Positions 63,140-64,000 of a DNA stretch of 64,000 nt are shown here, piece after piece. The first letter of the stretch is position 1. Each line of letters begins with the position of its first letter. Below the pieces are notes generated by a model. The model was given only the letters and a program-made list of their open reading frames with translations. It ran no database searches and was not told the origin of the DNA. A program made the position numbers and the translations under genes. The DNA comes from Tamlana sp038148895 (lineage in GTDB: Bacteria > Bacteroidota > Bacteroidia > Flavobacteriales > Flavobacteriaceae): the NCBI GenBank assembly GCA_038148895.1, contig JBBVGQ010000001.1, one strand, 5' to 3'.

Positions 63140-63182
63140 TGCTAATACGAGGCTTCGACTGAACTCAACCTGACCGTTAGCA
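63140..63182. repeat. Intergenic flavobacterial repeat
   Basis: A TGCTAA / TTAGCA inverted pair encloses GAGGCTTCGACTGAACTCAA then CCTGACC, the inverted form of the repeat core at 28611 and 56201. Confidence 0.5.
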
Positions 63183-63190
63183 TTAAAAAT

Positions 63191-64000
63191 CTAATTATTC
63201 AAAGCTTCAGCACCACCAACAATTTCAAGGATTTCGTTGGTAATCGCGGCCTGACGTGCTTTATTATAAGTTAATTTAAGCTGATCTCTTAACTCCTTAG
63301 CATTATCGGTTGCTTTGTGCATGGCCGTCATACGTGCACCATGTTCTGAAGCAAAAGAATCTCTGACGCTTTTGTACAATTGCGTTTTTAATGACTTTGG
63401 AATTAATTGCTCAACAATCTCTGCTTTTGAAGGTTCAAAAATATAGTCGGCATTAACGTTAACATCACTTTCAATTGGTACAATTGGTAAAAACTGCTCA
63501 GTAATTACAATTTGTGTTGCTGCATTTTTAAAACTGTTATATACAATTTCAATTTTATCAAACTCACCTTCAACAAACTTATCCATTAAAAGTTGTGCTA
63601 TCTCAGCAACATTATCAAAGGTTAAATCGTCAAAAACAGAGCTATTATTGGCAATAACCTTATTGGTTTTTTTGAAAGCATCGTTTCCCTTTTTCCCTAT
63701 TGCCAAATAAGAAACCTCTTGGTTAGCATAAGTTTCAGAAGTTAACCTATTAACTTCCTTGATGATGTTTGAGTTGAATGCACCCGCCAAACCTCTATTT
63801 GAGGTTACAGCAACTATGAGCACCTTTTTTACTTCACGCTGCGTAGAAAACTTGCTTCCAGAATCTGCATCTAAAGTGGCACTTAAACTTTGTAAGAGTT
63901 CAGTTAACTTATCTGCATATGGTCGCATTGCAGTAATAGCATCTTGGGCTTTCTTTAACTTTGCAGCCGATACCATTTTCATGGCACTGGTTATCTGCAT
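63191..64000 (-). CDS. atpG: ATP synthase gamma subunit, N-terminus cut by window edge
   Basis: The 269 visible residues are the gamma subunit, the rotating central stalk of F1 ATP synthase. MQITSAMKMVSAAKLKKAQD at the visible start is the conserved inner part of the N-terminal helix. The usual first ~18 residues (LKEIRNRI-like) lie beyond 64000, so the first ATG here is internal. The C-terminal helix LTYNKARQAAITNEILEIVG is intact. Confidence 0.95.
   Translation of the reverse strand: MQITSAMKMVSAAKLKKAQDAITAMRPYADKLTELLQSLSATLDADSGSKFSTQREVKKVLIVAVTSNRGLAGAFNSNIIKEVNRLTSETYANQEVSYLAIGKKGNDAFKKTNKVIANNSSVFDDLTFDNVAEIAQLLMDKFVEGEFDKIEIVYNSFKNAATQIVITEQFLPIVPIESDVNVNADYIFEPSKAEIVEQLIPKSLKTQLYKSVRDSFASEHGARMTAMHKATDNAKELRDQLKLTYNKARQAAITNEILEIVGGAEALNN

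Noticed and set aside
1..64000. tRNA, rRNA, CRISPR or insertion sequence
   Set aside because: On reading both strands I found no cloverleaf, ribosomal segment, regularly spaced direct repeats or transposase. A tRNAscan or ISfinder search could still find something subtle.

Overview
The window is about 64 kb of an AT-rich chromosome from a marine-type member of the Flavobacteriaceae (Bacteroidota). The evidence for this is: type IX secretion (T9SS) C-terminal sorting domains on two exported enzymes (10926-12506 and 42376-43779); the gliding lipoprotein GldH; a fused HemC-HemD protein; DUF4292 and DUF4421 family proteins and a HU/SPOR protein; ECF sigma plus barrel-tailed membrane protein pairs; absence of obvious Shine-Dalgarno sequences; and several promoters with the Bacteroidota -7 box TAnnTTTG. 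The species cannot be named from the sequence. I saw no rRNA, tRNA, insertion sequence, prophage or CRISPR array. Most of the window is ordinary core chromosome with a few accessory patches.

Layout. 1-5654: end of an acyl-ACP desaturase gene, a PH-domain membrane protein, an HD phosphohydrolase, a very unusual exported VWA/TonB-plug/TPR chimera, and an AraC regulator. 5655-8660: a tandem array of three small exported paralogs, each with its own promoter region and terminator, preceded by what looks like a fourth, gutted copy. 8662-10925: a radical SAM protein and a cassette-like accessory module (membrane protein plus DUF2750 protein) bounded by inverted repeats and an attC-like hairpin. 10926-14931: a secreted CE12-type esterase, an enoyl-CoA hydratase and an orphan sensor kinase.

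15032-28583 is a heme supercluster. Minus-strand genes are hemJ, a MATE transporter, hemH, a ThuA-like lipoprotein and a newly noticed 54-codon ORF. An AraC regulator (with a small downstream gene) is divergent from hemA. Plus-strand genes are hemA, hemCD, hemE, a CysZ-like membrane protein, a GNAT acetyltransferase, hemF, a DUF4421 protein and hemB. Together these convert glutamyl-tRNA to heme by the protoporphyrin route with oxygen-dependent HemF and an HemJ-type oxidase. Only hemL (GSA aminomutase) is missing from the set, and it presumably lies elsewhere.

28695-37989: CNNM/CorC-like protein, O6-alkylguanine methyltransferase, penicillin-acylase family enzyme, 3'-5' exonuclease, a fused double-ATPase ABC protein and acetoacetyl-CoA synthetase. 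38009-42126 (minus): PBP1A, GldH and RicT. 42376-46377: a T9SS-exported M23 peptidase, and a compact ferredoxin/TrhP/TrhO module for tRNA wobble-uridine hydroxylation. 46752-56176: recA, an ECF sigma system, PlsC, a GlsB-like protein, trpS, dprA, the HU/SPOR protein and a thioesterase. 56370-64000 (minus): an envelope operon (degenerate EnvC-like protein, DUF4292 lipoprotein, TPR protein, small monooxygenase-like protein, nucleotidyltransferase, dUTPase, flippase), then the 3' part of atpG running off the right edge.

The most interesting unexplained items are the tandem exported-protein array with its gutted copy, the cassette-like module with its attC-like end, the VWA/plug chimera, several short ORFs outside normal gene-calling size, and the trhO-trhP-ferredoxin grouping.
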